Source: CAZFMJ01 sp964520045
GTDB lineage: Bacteria; Elusimicrobiota; Elusimicrobia; Elusimicrobiales; CAZFMJ01
Reading direction: 5' to 3'
Length of the DNA stretch: 64,000 bases
NCBI GenBank assembly: GCA_964520045.1
Contig: CAZFMJ010000005.1
Location: forward strand, 1-64,000
Program-made: the position numbers and the translations under genes
Notes under the pieces: model-generated
Told to the model about the DNA's origin: nothing
Database searches by the model: none
Seen by the model: only the letters and a program-made list of their open reading frames with translations
Shown: one piece after another, positions 8,881 to 17,118 of the stretch
How positions within the stretch are numbered: the stretch's first letter is position 1
Layout: each line of letters begins with the position of its first letter

Positions 8881-10236
8881 TTACTCTGAGGTCACGCAGT
8901 TTCTTCCTCCGGCTTTGGACCTGTAAAGACGCTCATCAGCCGACCTTACCAGCTGGCTGGCGGTTGTGGCGTCATGAGGGAAACTTGCGACTCCAAAACT
9001 CATTGTCACTTTTGTTCTGCGCCCGTCAAAAACAAAGGGCTCGTTTTCTACCGCATTCCTGAAATTTTGCGCTGTTTCATGAGCGCGGATTTTGTCCGTA
9101 GCCGGAAGTATAACCGCGAATTCTTCTCCGCCGTAGCGGGCGACGCAGTCAACTTCCCTGCTGTGCCTGGTTAATAATGCCGCCGTGTTTTTCAGCACTA
9201 AATCTCCCGCCTGGTGGCCGAAAGTGTCATTATAATGCTTAAAATGATCTATATCTCCGATAATAAGGGAAAAAACAGCCTGACTTCTGCCGGCGCGCAG
9301 TATCTCATCCTGCAGTCTCTGCTGAAAAGCCCTGTGTGTAAAAAGCTGGGTAAGGCCGTCATGAATTGCAAGCTCCTGCACCCTGTTATAAAGGTATAAA
9401 TTTTCCATTGAAACAGCGGTTAAAGTTCCCAGAAGATCAGCAATTCTCAAATCTTCGCTTTGAAAAGCTCCCGTCTTAGGAGAAGAAAGCCGTATGAACC
9501 CGGCCACGCTCTGAAGCACGCGCAGAGGCACCACTATCGCTGATTTTTCGCCGGTCTGCTGATTTGCCGGAACTCCCCCTGAAGCCGCAAATCGCCTGTC
9601 ATTGGGAATGTCATTGGCAAGCAACGGCACATTTCTCTGCAGCGCCCAGTTTTCCAAACCGTCTTTAGGCGCTCCCGCCACGATACTGCAGGCGATTGAC
9701 GGAAAATAACGGTTAAGCAGGTTTGTAAGTTTTACGCGGACATCGTCCATGTTGACGGCCGAAGCCAGCGTGGCAATAGCTTCGGAAAGGCCGGATTCGA
9801 ACTGAGACTGATGCAGAATGCCTTCTTTATGGCGCAGATATGAATCCAAATCATGCTTTAGACCGTTTATTGTTTTATTATGCTTTTGTATTTCCACTCC
9901 GATTTCCCGCATGGCATTTTCGCCCTTTTTATGGGCTTTGGAAATGGCCAGCATAGCCGTCCATATTATCAGAATTTCGGAGATGATGCCCGCCGCCCGC
10001 ATCCCCGCGGAATAATAAGCGTTTGCCCTGCCCATAAGCATGACGCCCGCCATCGTAACAAGAAAAACAAAAATAACCTGAATTTCTGTTTCTTTCCATA
10101 AGTCCGCCAGCAAAAAAAGCAATCCATAAAGCGGAAAAATCCAAAGAACATACTGGGGATATTTCCACAGCATAAATGTGACACCTGTGAAAAACACCGC
10201 AAGACTGAATATGCTTAAAAGCCTTTTTACGCCCAT
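8881..10236 (-). CDS. Membrane-linked GAF-GGDEF diguanylate cyclase (intact I-site)
   Basis: 451 residues. Four hydrophobic helices cover about residues 5-105, followed by a helical linker, a GAF-type sensor (about 140-275) and a C-terminal GGDEF domain. The active site RYGGEEF is at about residues 364-370 with DIDHFKHYNDTFGHQAGD before it. The inhibitory site is intact (REVD five residues before GGEEF), unlike in the neighbouring cyclase, so this enzyme is expected to be product-inhibited. A GAGGG box lies about 12 nt before the ATG. The shared architecture of the two genes suggests an old tandem duplication. Confidence 0.92.
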   Translation of the reverse strand: MGVKRLLSIFSLAVFFTGVTFMLWKYPQYVLWIFPLYGLLFLLADLWKETEIQVIFVFLVTMAGVMLMGRANAYYSAGMRAAGIISEILIIWTAMLAISKAHKKGENAMREIGVEIQKHNKTINGLKHDLDSYLRHKEGILHQSQFESGLSEAIATLASAVNMDDVRVKLTNLLNRYFPSIACSIVAGAPKDGLENWALQRNVPLLANDIPNDRRFAASGGVPANQQTGEKSAIVVPLRVLQSVAGFIRLSSPKTGAFQSEDLRIADLLGTLTAVSMENLYLYNRVQELAIHDGLTQLFTHRAFQQRLQDEILRAGRSQAVFSLIIGDIDHFKHYNDTFGHQAGDLVLKNTAALLTRHSREVDCVARYGGEEFAVILPATDKIRAHETAQNFRNAVENEPFVFDGRRTKVTMSFGVASFPHDATTASQLVRSADERLYRSKAGGRNCVTSE

Positions 10237-10349
10237 ATTACAAGAATCCCTCTTTTCCCCGACACCCTATTCTCCCATATTTGAAACACAAATTCCCCTA
10301 TTTTAGCATGCACTGCTTATAAATAATTCAGCATGACCGTTTTTTTAAG

Positions 10350-10436
10350 TAAGACGGTGGAAGATAAAGGGTTAAAGGGAACAAATCTGTTTTATTTTTA
10401 CCATTTACCATCTACCGTCTAACATCTACCCCACTA
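10350..10436. repeat. Intergenic purine/pyrimidine repeat with ACCATTTACCATCTACC words
   Basis: Between the GGDEF pair and the GIY-YIG gene, a purine-rich arm (GACGGTGGAAGATAAAGGG) is followed by a pyrimidine-rich arm (ACCATTTACCATCTACCG). Related words occur at 21595-21643 and 23871-23983, always outside genes. The rest of the 10237-10411 interval shows nothing else. Confidence 0.6.
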
Positions 10437-10714
10437 TGACCGCAAAGGCGGTCATAGTGAGAAATGAGTTCCTCTTTGCCCGACCGGGGCATTCTTTTAA
10501 TCTGCGCTTCGCGGATAAGAGCTTTGGAATGAGTCAGCTTCTTCTGCTGAAACAGCAGTTTAACCGGAAGCCGGGTTCTGGTATAGGCCGCCCCTTTTCC
10601 GCATGCATGTTTATTTATCCGCGCCTCCACATCTTTCGCAATCCCCGTGTATAATGTCCCATCCCCGCATCTGAGGATATAAACTGTCCACTCCCGGCAT
10701 CCGGCCTTAGTCAT
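10412..10714 (-). CDS. GIY-YIG domain protein (UPF0213/YhbQ-like)
   Basis: A single GIY-YIG nuclease-fold domain of about 100 residues: [17 protein letters not shown] supplies the GIY-YIG signature as YIL...YTG, followed by the Arg in [21 protein letters not shown], and EAQIKRM with the expected Glu. Proteins of this size are usually annotated as UPF0213; YhbQ-type members have been linked to DNA metabolism but no precise role is established here. ATG 10714 is chosen because it lies just before the conserved domain; upstream in-frame ATGs at 10726 and 10762 are possible and no start has a good ribosome site. The 3' end contains a perfect DNA hairpin. Confidence 0.85.
   Translation of the reverse strand: MTKAGCREWTVYILRCGDGTLYTGIAKDVEARINKHACGKGAAYTRTRLPVKLLFQQKKLTHSKALIREAQIKRMPRSGKEELISHYDRLCGHSGVDVRR
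10432..10459. terminator. 12-bp perfect hairpin at the 3' end of the GIY-YIG gene
   Basis: CACTATGACCGC (10432-10443) and GCGGTCATAGTG (10448-10459) are perfect inverted repeats with a 4-nt loop. They fall in the last codons of the gene. There is no clear U tract right after the stem in the minus direction, so a role in termination or 3'-end protection is only a suggestion. Confidence 0.35.
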
Positions 10715-10888
10715 CCCGCGTATCATTTTTAAGTATTTCGCCTGCATAATTTTATTATTCAATAAATCTGAATACTAGCCGCTCTCTTTAATTAGTTTAT
10801 ACTTACTTTTGAACAACTAAATAAACAACGTCCCGACGGAGAATATAAAACCAATTAATTACTTTTCAATTACTTTCACAGCTAATTC

Positions 10889-11017
10889 TCAATGGCCAGA
10901 ACGCGGTTTACCCACAAAACGAATTTTGCCAGATTCTCGCAGTTCGGTCAGTAAATTGTTTATATCAGACCGCTTGGCATTCAGTGCATCTGCAAAATCT
11001 CTGACATAGCCTTTGTT
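10889..11017 (-). pseudogene. C-terminal winged-helix gene remnant
   Basis: An open frame ends at TGA 10889-10891 and encodes about 43 residues reading NNKGYVRDFADAL, NAKRSDINNLLTELRESGK and IRFVGKPRSGH. This resembles the winged-helix tail of AAA_4/AlbA_2-type regulators such as the gene at 4364-5700. There is no start codon or upstream domain: the coding sequence begins exactly where the 67-bp repeat at 11018-11084 ends, and an in-frame TAG lies inside that repeat. It is best read as the 3' stump of a gene cut by the repeat or by a deletion at it. Confidence 0.6.
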
Positions 11018-11084
11018 GTTACGCCGCTATTCCGCGAATCATTATCCCGCATCCACGGGAATTACGTATTGTGTCCCCCGAATT
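11018..11084. repeat. 67-bp dispersed repeat, copy A
   Basis: It differs from copy B (12333-12399) at about 7 of 67 positions, and the last 34 bp (from ATCCACGGGAATTACG to CCCCCGAATT) are identical. The GTGTCCCC...AATT wording resembles REP-like sequences associated with REP-associated transposases, but no transposase is present. It directly abuts the truncated winged-helix remnant. Confidence 0.8.
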
Positions 11085-11141
11085 CCAATTCGGACGAACC
11101 TTTGCTACTGTCTGAATCACAAAACCGGCGTAAAATTCCTC

Positions 11142-11169
11142 TTGACATTTTTTTATAGACTGCTATACT
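11142..11169 (+). promoter_or_regulatory. Strong sigma-70 promoter without a downstream gene
   Basis: A consensus TTGACA (11142-11147), a 16-nt AT-rich spacer and TATACT (11164-11169) on the plus strand. The next gene in this direction is far away; instead a palindrome and an intrinsic terminator follow within 65 bp. Confidence 0.6.
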
Positions 11170-11175
11170 TATAGA

Positions 11176-11233
11176 GGACTGGGAATTCCCGGTCGGTAAA
11201 AGACCCTGGTTATTCGGGGTCTTTTATTTTTTT
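11176..11233 (+). ncRNA. Candidate small RNA (promoter to terminator, about 58 nt)
   Basis: If transcription starts about 7 nt after the -10 box at 11164-11169, the product would run through the near-perfect palindrome GACTGGGAATTCCCGGTC (11177-11194) and end at the terminator at 11198-11233. No open reading frame fits. The product would be two adjacent hairpins. No known RNA family was recognised. Confidence 0.4.
11198..11233 (+). terminator. Intrinsic terminator
   Basis: AAAAGACCC (11198-11206) pairs with GGGTCTTTT (11217-11225) over 9 bp with a 10-nt loop, followed by A and eight Ts. It works best on the plus strand for the short transcript. Because it touches the stop of the DUF3800 gene at 11232, it could also end minus-strand transcription, although the A tract there precedes the stem. 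Confidence 0.75.
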
Positions 11234-11963
11234 AAGGAAATACCTTAAGTCCTTTTATCACACCTCCGCTTTTATATAGTTTTGTCTTAACAATATCGTA
11301 AGCCGGATTAGGTTTCGCCGGGTTTGATATATAGCGCGCAATTGGATAGGCCGCAAGGTCAGCCAGTTGCGTCCCTATGATATTGGCTTCTTTTTTCTTA
11401 AAAGTGAGATTAAAATTTATTTTCTTGAAACGGGCAGCTGGATTATATTCGGTGCCTTCATCGATTATTCTCCGAAAAGTCAGCTCAAGACTGTTATCTT
11501 CCCTCCTCCCTCGAGCCTCTGCGATTATTTGAAGGTTGTCCTGACCTTGTTGTTCTAAAAAAGCAAGAAGCCTTTCCATTGCGAACTTCAGCGCCAAATC
11601 ATAAGGGTTATCGGCATTTTGTCCATATCTTTCTTTATGCGCCTGCTTGCGTATCACAGTGGCAATCAACATATAGTCGTTCTTAGACATAATTTGATTC
11701 ATGCGGTCAATAAACAGGCTTCGCTTGGCTGGAATTGTGAGAAAAGTAAAATCACCAGAGGCTTTACGGATATCGCGAGAATGGAAGATAATTCCCTCAT
11801 GGCCGAAATAATCAAATTTTAATCTATAAATATCGGGAACGATTGCGTTGATGTACACATTTAAATCAACGACACAAAAAACCAACACAAACAACGGAAA
11901 ATCCTTATCAATCAGTTCAAGTGAATGATCTCCTGATTCATCCAAATATGCGATAAAAGGCAT
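11232..11963 (-). CDS. DUF3800 domain-containing protein
   Basis: 243 residues with the features of DUF3800, a family with a predicted RNase H-like fold found often in mobile and defence regions: YLDESGDHS at the N-terminus, a central EARG, and GTQLADLAAYPIARY near the C-terminus, where the Asp residues could bind metal. The biochemical activity is not established for the family. A GGAG box lies about 10 nt before the ATG, and the gene follows the HNH-like remnant by only 15 nt. It sits between the two copies of the 67-bp repeat, so it may have arrived with that segment. Confidence 0.85.
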   Translation of the reverse strand: MPFIAYLDESGDHSLELIDKDFPLFVLVFCVVDLNVYINAIVPDIYRLKFDYFGHEGIIFHSRDIRKASGDFTFLTIPAKRSLFIDRMNQIMSKNDYMLIATVIRKQAHKERYGQNADNPYDLALKFAMERLLAFLEQQGQDNLQIIAEARGRREDNSLELTFRRIIDEGTEYNPAARFKKINFNLTFKKKEANIIGTQLADLAAYPIARYISNPAKPNPAYDIVKTKLYKSGGVIKGLKVFP

Positions 11964-11978
11964 GGTTAAAGTTCTCCA

Positions 11979-12332
11979 TTATAGTCCCACATAAACTTCC
12001 CGTTGAGGCTGTCCCGTCATCTCGAAACGGGTATCCAGTTTCTCGCGGAAATAGCCCATGGGGCCTTCCACATGGTCAAAAAAAGTCCCATCGATGCGGC
12101 GGTCATCCACAATAAGAGTTTCGCCCATGAACCGGCCGATTTTAAGCATAGCTTGACTGTAAAACTTTTTTTCGCCGGGACGGCTGAGTTTGAAAAAGGT
12201 ATAAAGTCCTTTATCCCATTTGCCTTTTGGACCGTTGCAGGCGGAGCAGGCATATATCTGGTTTTGCCCGTTTGCCTCTTTGCCATCGCCGGATTTAGAC
12301 ACGCTTCTGCAATAATCTTGGCATAGCAAATA
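11979..12332 (-). pseudogene. HNH-endonuclease-like fragment, 5' end missing
   Basis: An open frame of about 117 residues. The visible part has CQDYC and, about 30 residues later, YACSACNGPKGKWDKG, which resembles the paired-cysteine zinc site and the N-[KR]-K-G turn of HNH nucleases. The remainder (LYTFFKLSRPGEKKF, ETLIVDDRR) is not recognised. The only possible starts are TTG or internal codons without ribosome sites, and the frame runs back directly into the 67-bp repeat copy B, where a TAG closes it. A gene truncated at its 5' end is therefore more likely than a complete small gene. The HNH assignment is tentative. Confidence 0.5.
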
Positions 12333-12399
12333 GTTACGCTGCTATTCCGCAAATCAGCATTCCATATCCACGGGAATTACGTATTGTGTCCCCCGAATT
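12333..12399. repeat. 67-bp dispersed repeat, copy B
   Basis: Direct repeat of 11018-11084 in the same orientation, with the last 34 bp identical. It directly abuts the truncated HNH-like frame. The remaining 12400-12462 before the RhuM stop holds a short GAATTC-rich palindromic run (TCTGAATTCCTGAATTCTGA) and nothing else that is recognisable. Confidence 0.8.
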
Positions 12400-12462
12400 A
12401 ATTTCTGAATTCCTGAATTCTGAGCATCCCCCCGTGTTACACAGCTCCCGCGATATTATAAT

Positions 12463-13507
12463 TTATTTTTTCCTCCCTTCAAGGCGCTTTATCGCGCGGT
12501 CAAAATCACTTTCATAAAGCCGGTCTTGAATGACGTTGTATTTCTCAAACTCAAACTCTGCGAATGCTTTGGCAATTTCGGCGCTTATTTTTCCGGGATT
12601 ACCGAGTATTTCCCGTTCGTTAAACTGTAAAAACGCATCCAGTTTCTGAATCCAATCGGACATATACATGACCATCCGTTTATTTGCCTGCATTTCAGCG
12701 TAGTCCAAGTACATGGTTACAATCCGATTTAGAGTGAGCGTTTAATTCTTCTTTGTTAAGATAGTTTTTAGCAATAGACACATCTGTTTTTCGTATGCAC
12801 CCGTTTGGACTGTTTTTCCACGAAGTAAGCCCCATATTTCTCTTATTACTGTCTGCCCGCGAATGAATAATTTCCGCGGCAGTTTGCTTACTAATCGCCC
12901 AGTGTAATTTATTCTGAACAGTCGCAAAAAAAAGCTTTGTCTCTTCGCTGGTTTTATGATAATCAGCGCTGCATTGCGAGTAAATATCGGTGATCTTCTG
13001 ATAAAAACGCCGCTCATTTGATCTGATGTCCCTTATCCTAGCTAACTGCTCTTCGAAATAATCTTCACCAAAAACATTATCCGGGTTCTTGAGACGCTCA
13101 TCATCCATAGTAAAGCCCTTGATGATGTATTCTTTCAAGCGCGCTGTTGCCCAAATGCGGAATAATGTAGCCTGCTTGGAATTTACACGATAACCGACTG
13201 AAAGAATGGCATCTAGATTATAAAACTCCACATTTCTCGCTACTTGCCTTGCGCCTTCTTTTTGAACTTGTGCAATTTTTGCACAAGTTGAATCCTTATC
13301 CAACTCGCCTTCCAGAAAAATATTTTGGAGATGTTTTGTCACCACGCTTCTTTCCACGCCAAAAAGCTTTGCAATTTTTGCCTGAGTAAGCCATATATTT
13401 TCGTCGCGCAGAAAGATTTCAACTCTCACCTTGCCATTGGGCGTGGTGTACAGCAGAAACTCTGTAAAACTATTATTTAGCGCTAAAGATTTATTCTTTT
13501 TCGTCAT
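12463..13507 (-). pseudogene. RhuM family protein, frameshifted
   Basis: The first frame (13507 to 12695) carries the RhuM-family N-terminal region: IWLTQAKIAKLFGVERSVV, a helix-turn-helix-like segment, then EFYNLDAILSVGYRVNS and FRIWATARLKEYIIKGF. Near 12735 the frame breaks; the expected continuation LNRIVTMYLDYAE... resumes in another frame and runs to 12463. The break coincides with a near-duplicate CTCA/CTCT; removing four bases restores the alignment of NKEELNA with LNRIVTM, so a 4-bp duplication is the simplest cause. RhuM proteins are common in mobile and defence islands, with unknown molecular function. The ATG overlaps the methyltransferase stop (ATGA), so it is the last gene of the helicase operon. 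Confidence 0.85.
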
Positions 13508-16500
13508 TTCATACTTCCTTCCACGATGGCGATTTCGGATGGGGTGAGGCCGTAGAGTTTGTAGACCAGTTGGTCTATTTGTTTTTCCAAATCGGTCGTG
13601 TCTGCGTCAGGGTTTTTGAATTTCAGGCGCAGTATTTTGTTTATCAATATCACGAATTTATTTTGTTCATCAGACGCAGGTGCTTTTAACGGCAAAGCCA
13701 AGAGCGGTTCCTTATCTATTTGATAATTATGCCCCTGCATTTTACCTTTGTGTTTCAGCCAGAAGGCGATTAGTTTGGAGTTTAATAGCGCAGTTAAGAA
13801 TTTTTGATTCACACGGTCGGTCTTAATGACATAAAAGGTTGCCGAAACATAACAATCAAAATCCGTATAGGTGAAGGTCGGAGCGACACACTTGCGAACA
13901 GCTATAATTTTATCACCCTTAAAAAATCTCTCGTCCCGCGCACGATGTAAACCATAAGGTTTATTATCAGATGTGATTACATCAGCGAACTGGTCCAAAT
14001 GCTTTTTAATATTAGGATATGGCTTGATATTGGTAGGATTCTTAAAGCTGGAATCAGTATATATCACCCACTCACTGTTTTGCGGATTACCGTAATACCT
14101 TAAAAGTTCCCTGGTTGTGTGAGCCGGTTTTATAAGTTTTAATTCTTGTTTTGTGAACGCAATGGATTTTTTTTGTTTAGAGCTCAACACAAATATTCCA
14201 TCGCCTTTTTTAAACCCACCCCCCAAAATTTGCTGACGTTCCCTATTCACTATATCATGGTGGTGGTGTATGCCATTGGCGACCTCTTTTTCGGTGAGAC
14301 AGAAGTTGCTTTGTTGGACAACTTTTTTGAAAAGATCTTCCGTGTCGGAGTCGCTGAAACTTAAAATTGTATTTACGACATTCTGCCTGCTTATTTGTGG
14401 ATTGAGATATTCGGTTTTATGGGTAACTCTGCGCTCCAATAAATCCACAACGTCGTTTAAGGATGTATCGGCACCTTGAAGCTTTCGAAAATCAAAAATG
14501 TAATTATCCGTATACCTGTCAGCTTGAAATAACATAATCATTGTTTGAATATCTGCTGCCTCAAACACTTTGTAGTCGCCAAAATCAATCAGGTTCATAA
14601 TTCTTGCATCTAAAATAACTTTATTGCGCATCTTTGATGCCCCATAACTGGTAACCCAGTTATTCTGCGCAATAAAAGTGAGCACCCCTATTGAAGGCCT
14701 CAAAAAATCCAGTCCTTTACAAGTGAATAAATACCAAATATCCATTTTGCCTTGGAAATACGGAGATCCACGCAGACCGTTAAACGCATTGCGATTGACA
14801 TATTCTTTCACATACGGCGGATTGGCGACAACCACGTCAAAACCTTTTTTTTCGCGGAAAACCTCTGAGAAATGCAGTTTCCAGAGGAAAAACGGTTTTG
14901 TGTTTGCCTGCCTGTATTTGGCCAGCGTTTTGAGAGCAGAAGTTTTGCGTTCTTCTTTTAGAGTTATTTCTATAAGCTCCCATTCAAGCGTGTCTATCCG
15001 TTTATGGATGGCGTCCTTTTGGCTTTTTTGCGAGGCCTCAAAAAATTCCAAATGCAATTTCTGAAGCTCTTCAACTTTTTTGCGGGCTTCGTTCATTTCA
15101 TCAAACAAAAACGGTCCCTCGGATTTATTTTTACCGGCCTCAATCTTTGCGAGCGATTTTTTTATTTGTTGAAGCTCATTATCCAGCCGCGCCTTTTCTG
15201 CCGCCGTAAGTTTTCCATCGGAATGCAGTCCGACATACTCCCGCTGGATTTTATTTTGACGTTTTTCCAGCTCTGCTACCTGCTCTTTTTCTAAATCTGT
15301 GCCAAAGATAAATTTTTCGTCAAACAGTTTTATGCCCTCATATTCCTCAAGCAGGCTATTGCCCTGCATGATTTTATAGTCAAGGTTCGGAAGCGGTTTG
15401 ATATGCTTGATATCGTCTTCATCCACCACCAGCGAAAGCCAGAGCCGGAGTTTTGCTATTTCCACCGCGCTTGGGTCAATGTCAACTCCGTAAAGATTGT
15501 TATGTATGGCGTGATGCTTAAATTCGTAAGACGTTCTGGCAGTTTTACTGCCAAGATAGGCGGTCAGCGTTTTTCTTGCACGGACAATCTCGCTCATCAT
15601 GCCGACAAGAAACGCGCCGGAACCCACCGCGGGATCGCATACTTTTATATCGGCAAGCTTTGTGTCCAGCAGTTCGGCATTTTCGCGTATTGAAGGCGGC
15701 AATTTGTAGGAATAGGCCTCGGTTTCCTTGCCTTTTGCCTCAACGCGGGCATCATGCTCAAGCGCGGTTTCGCCGTATTTGATAAAAGTTTCAACATCAG
15801 CTTCGGACACTTTCCCGTCCAGCTCATTTGCCAGATAATAAATCAGGCTTTGCCGGCACATATAGTGGACTATTTCGCGCGGGGTATAATATGTGCCTTT
15901 AGATTTGCGGTCTTTTACTTCCAGCAGGTTTTCAAACACCTTGCCCAGCATTTCAGGGTCAATGGCTACTTCCTTTTCCAATGGCTCATCTTCTTTGACA
16001 GTAAAGTTATACCTATCAAAAACATCAAGGATGCCTGTGCCGGTATCGCCTTCTGAGGTTTTATATGTGTTTGAAAACAGCTCGTTTGGAAGCGTTATAT
16101 CCGTGTGAACCCAGTCATAGTTGTTTATAGGGTCAAATAGGCCGCCGTTTAGGAAAGGAATTTTGCAGTTAAATTGGTTGTAAAAGTTACAGTCCCGCTC
16201 GCGGGCCAGCGCCTCATAAAACAGCGGTTCCAGAATATCATTAAAAAAATTAGCATAGCCCGCGGCATCTTTGTTGAAAAGCTTCCGAAGGAAGTTTTTA
16301 TGGCCGGCGCCCCAGTCCGCATCCCGTCCCACGCCGAACCAGCCCTTTCGCTGAAGGAAGTACAGGAATACTATCTGCCCAAGCAGTTTTTTGGCAAAAT
16401 CAGCTGTTTCAACGCCCTGTTTCTCAAATTCCGCCCGGATTTTGGAATTTTCAGAAACCAGTTTGTCCAGTGCTTCGCGGACTTCCAGAAACAGTCCTCT

Positions 16501-17118
16501 GTATTTTTCAAAAAACTCCTTTGTGACTTTTTCTATGCTAAAAGAATCTTCAAGCTCAGAAAGCAGCGGCGTATGCTTATCGTCCGCAAGCAGGGGCAAA
16601 AGCCGGCTCTGCGCTGTATGGCTGTTTTCCTGCGCGCCCACCAAAAAAGAATATCTGCGGGCGGGGGTAAACTCTTCTTTTGCTTTGAGCCTGCCTTTGC
16701 AGGTCTGCTCCAGCTTATATTCCATCTTTACAAATGAAAACCGCCAGTCGGATATATCCGGCGAAACAAAAGCCGCAATGGCGGCATCTTTGGCATTGCG
16801 GTCTTTGAGATAGCGGGCTATAAAATTACGCTGTGCGGTTCTGGCGCGCTCAAGCGAGGATTCTTTTTGCAGGTGGACAACAAGAATATCAATCTTTTTA
16901 TCTTCAGGATCGGTATATGTGGCAAGCCGTTCATAATTCTTGATATAGGGACGGAATATCTCAGGCAGATATGCGCCCTGTATTGGCGGAAAAGCCTTGC
17001 CCGTATCCAGCTTTTTGCAGATTTCTTTTGCAAGACGAGCGAACCCTTCCTTATCAAAAGGCTGTTCTAATATTTCTTTTATGATTTTTACTTTTACCGC
17101 TTCCGTTTTATTCATCAT
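13504..17118 (-). CDS. Eco57I-type (type IIG-like) DNA methyltransferase with target-recognition region
   Basis: 1204 residues. An N-terminal domain (about 1-350) has KKIDILVVHLQ and SLERARTAQRNFIARYLKDR followed by KMEYKLE, in the place where related enzymes carry a nuclease-like fold; the catalytic state is uncertain. The adenine methyltransferase core shows motif I DPAVGSGAFLVG at about residue 495 and motif IV NPPYVKEY at about residue 764, typical of N6-adenine enzymes. The C-terminal third resembles a TaqI/Eco57I specificity domain (NSKLIAFWLKHKG near residue 1130). A coiled-coil region separates motifs I and IV. It overlaps the Bro-N gene by 11 bp upstream and RhuM by 4 bp downstream. 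A restriction-modification or phage-resistance role within this operon is inferred. Confidence 0.88.
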   Translation of the reverse strand: MMNKTEAVKVKIIKEILEQPFDKEGFARLAKEICKKLDTGKAFPPIQGAYLPEIFRPYIKNYERLATYTDPEDKKIDILVVHLQKESSLERARTAQRNFIARYLKDRNAKDAAIAAFVSPDISDWRFSFVKMEYKLEQTCKGRLKAKEEFTPARRYSFLVGAQENSHTAQSRLLPLLADDKHTPLLSELEDSFSIEKVTKEFFEKYRGLFLEVREALDKLVSENSKIRAEFEKQGVETADFAKKLLGQIVFLYFLQRKGWFGVGRDADWGAGHKNFLRKLFNKDAAGYANFFNDILEPLFYEALARERDCNFYNQFNCKIPFLNGGLFDPINNYDWVHTDITLPNELFSNTYKTSEGDTGTGILDVFDRYNFTVKEDEPLEKEVAIDPEMLGKVFENLLEVKDRKSKGTYYTPREIVHYMCRQSLIYYLANELDGKVSEADVETFIKYGETALEHDARVEAKGKETEAYSYKLPPSIRENAELLDTKLADIKVCDPAVGSGAFLVGMMSEIVRARKTLTAYLGSKTARTSYEFKHHAIHNNLYGVDIDPSAVEIAKLRLWLSLVVDEDDIKHIKPLPNLDYKIMQGNSLLEEYEGIKLFDEKFIFGTDLEKEQVAELEKRQNKIQREYVGLHSDGKLTAAEKARLDNELQQIKKSLAKIEAGKNKSEGPFLFDEMNEARKKVEELQKLHLEFFEASQKSQKDAIHKRIDTLEWELIEITLKEERKTSALKTLAKYRQANTKPFFLWKLHFSEVFREKKGFDVVVANPPYVKEYVNRNAFNGLRGSPYFQGKMDIWYLFTCKGLDFLRPSIGVLTFIAQNNWVTSYGASKMRNKVILDARIMNLIDFGDYKVFEAADIQTMIMLFQADRYTDNYIFDFRKLQGADTSLNDVVDLLERRVTHKTEYLNPQISRQNVVNTILSFSDSDTEDLFKKVVQQSNFCLTEKEVANGIHHHHDIVNRERQQILGGGFKKGDGIFVLSSKQKKSIAFTKQELKLIKPAHTTRELLRYYGNPQNSEWVIYTDSSFKNPTNIKPYPNIKKHLDQFADVITSDNKPYGLHRARDERFFKGDKIIAVRKCVAPTFTYTDFDCYVSATFYVIKTDRVNQKFLTALLNSKLIAFWLKHKGKMQGHNYQIDKEPLLALPLKAPASDEQNKFVILINKILRLKFKNPDADTTDLEKQIDQLVYKLYGLTPSEIAIVEGSMK

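Noticed and set aside
12017..12352. A 111-residue frame overlapping the HNH-like remnant
   Set aside because: It is in another frame, its codons give no family features, and the cysteine pattern is found only in the frame ending at 11979.
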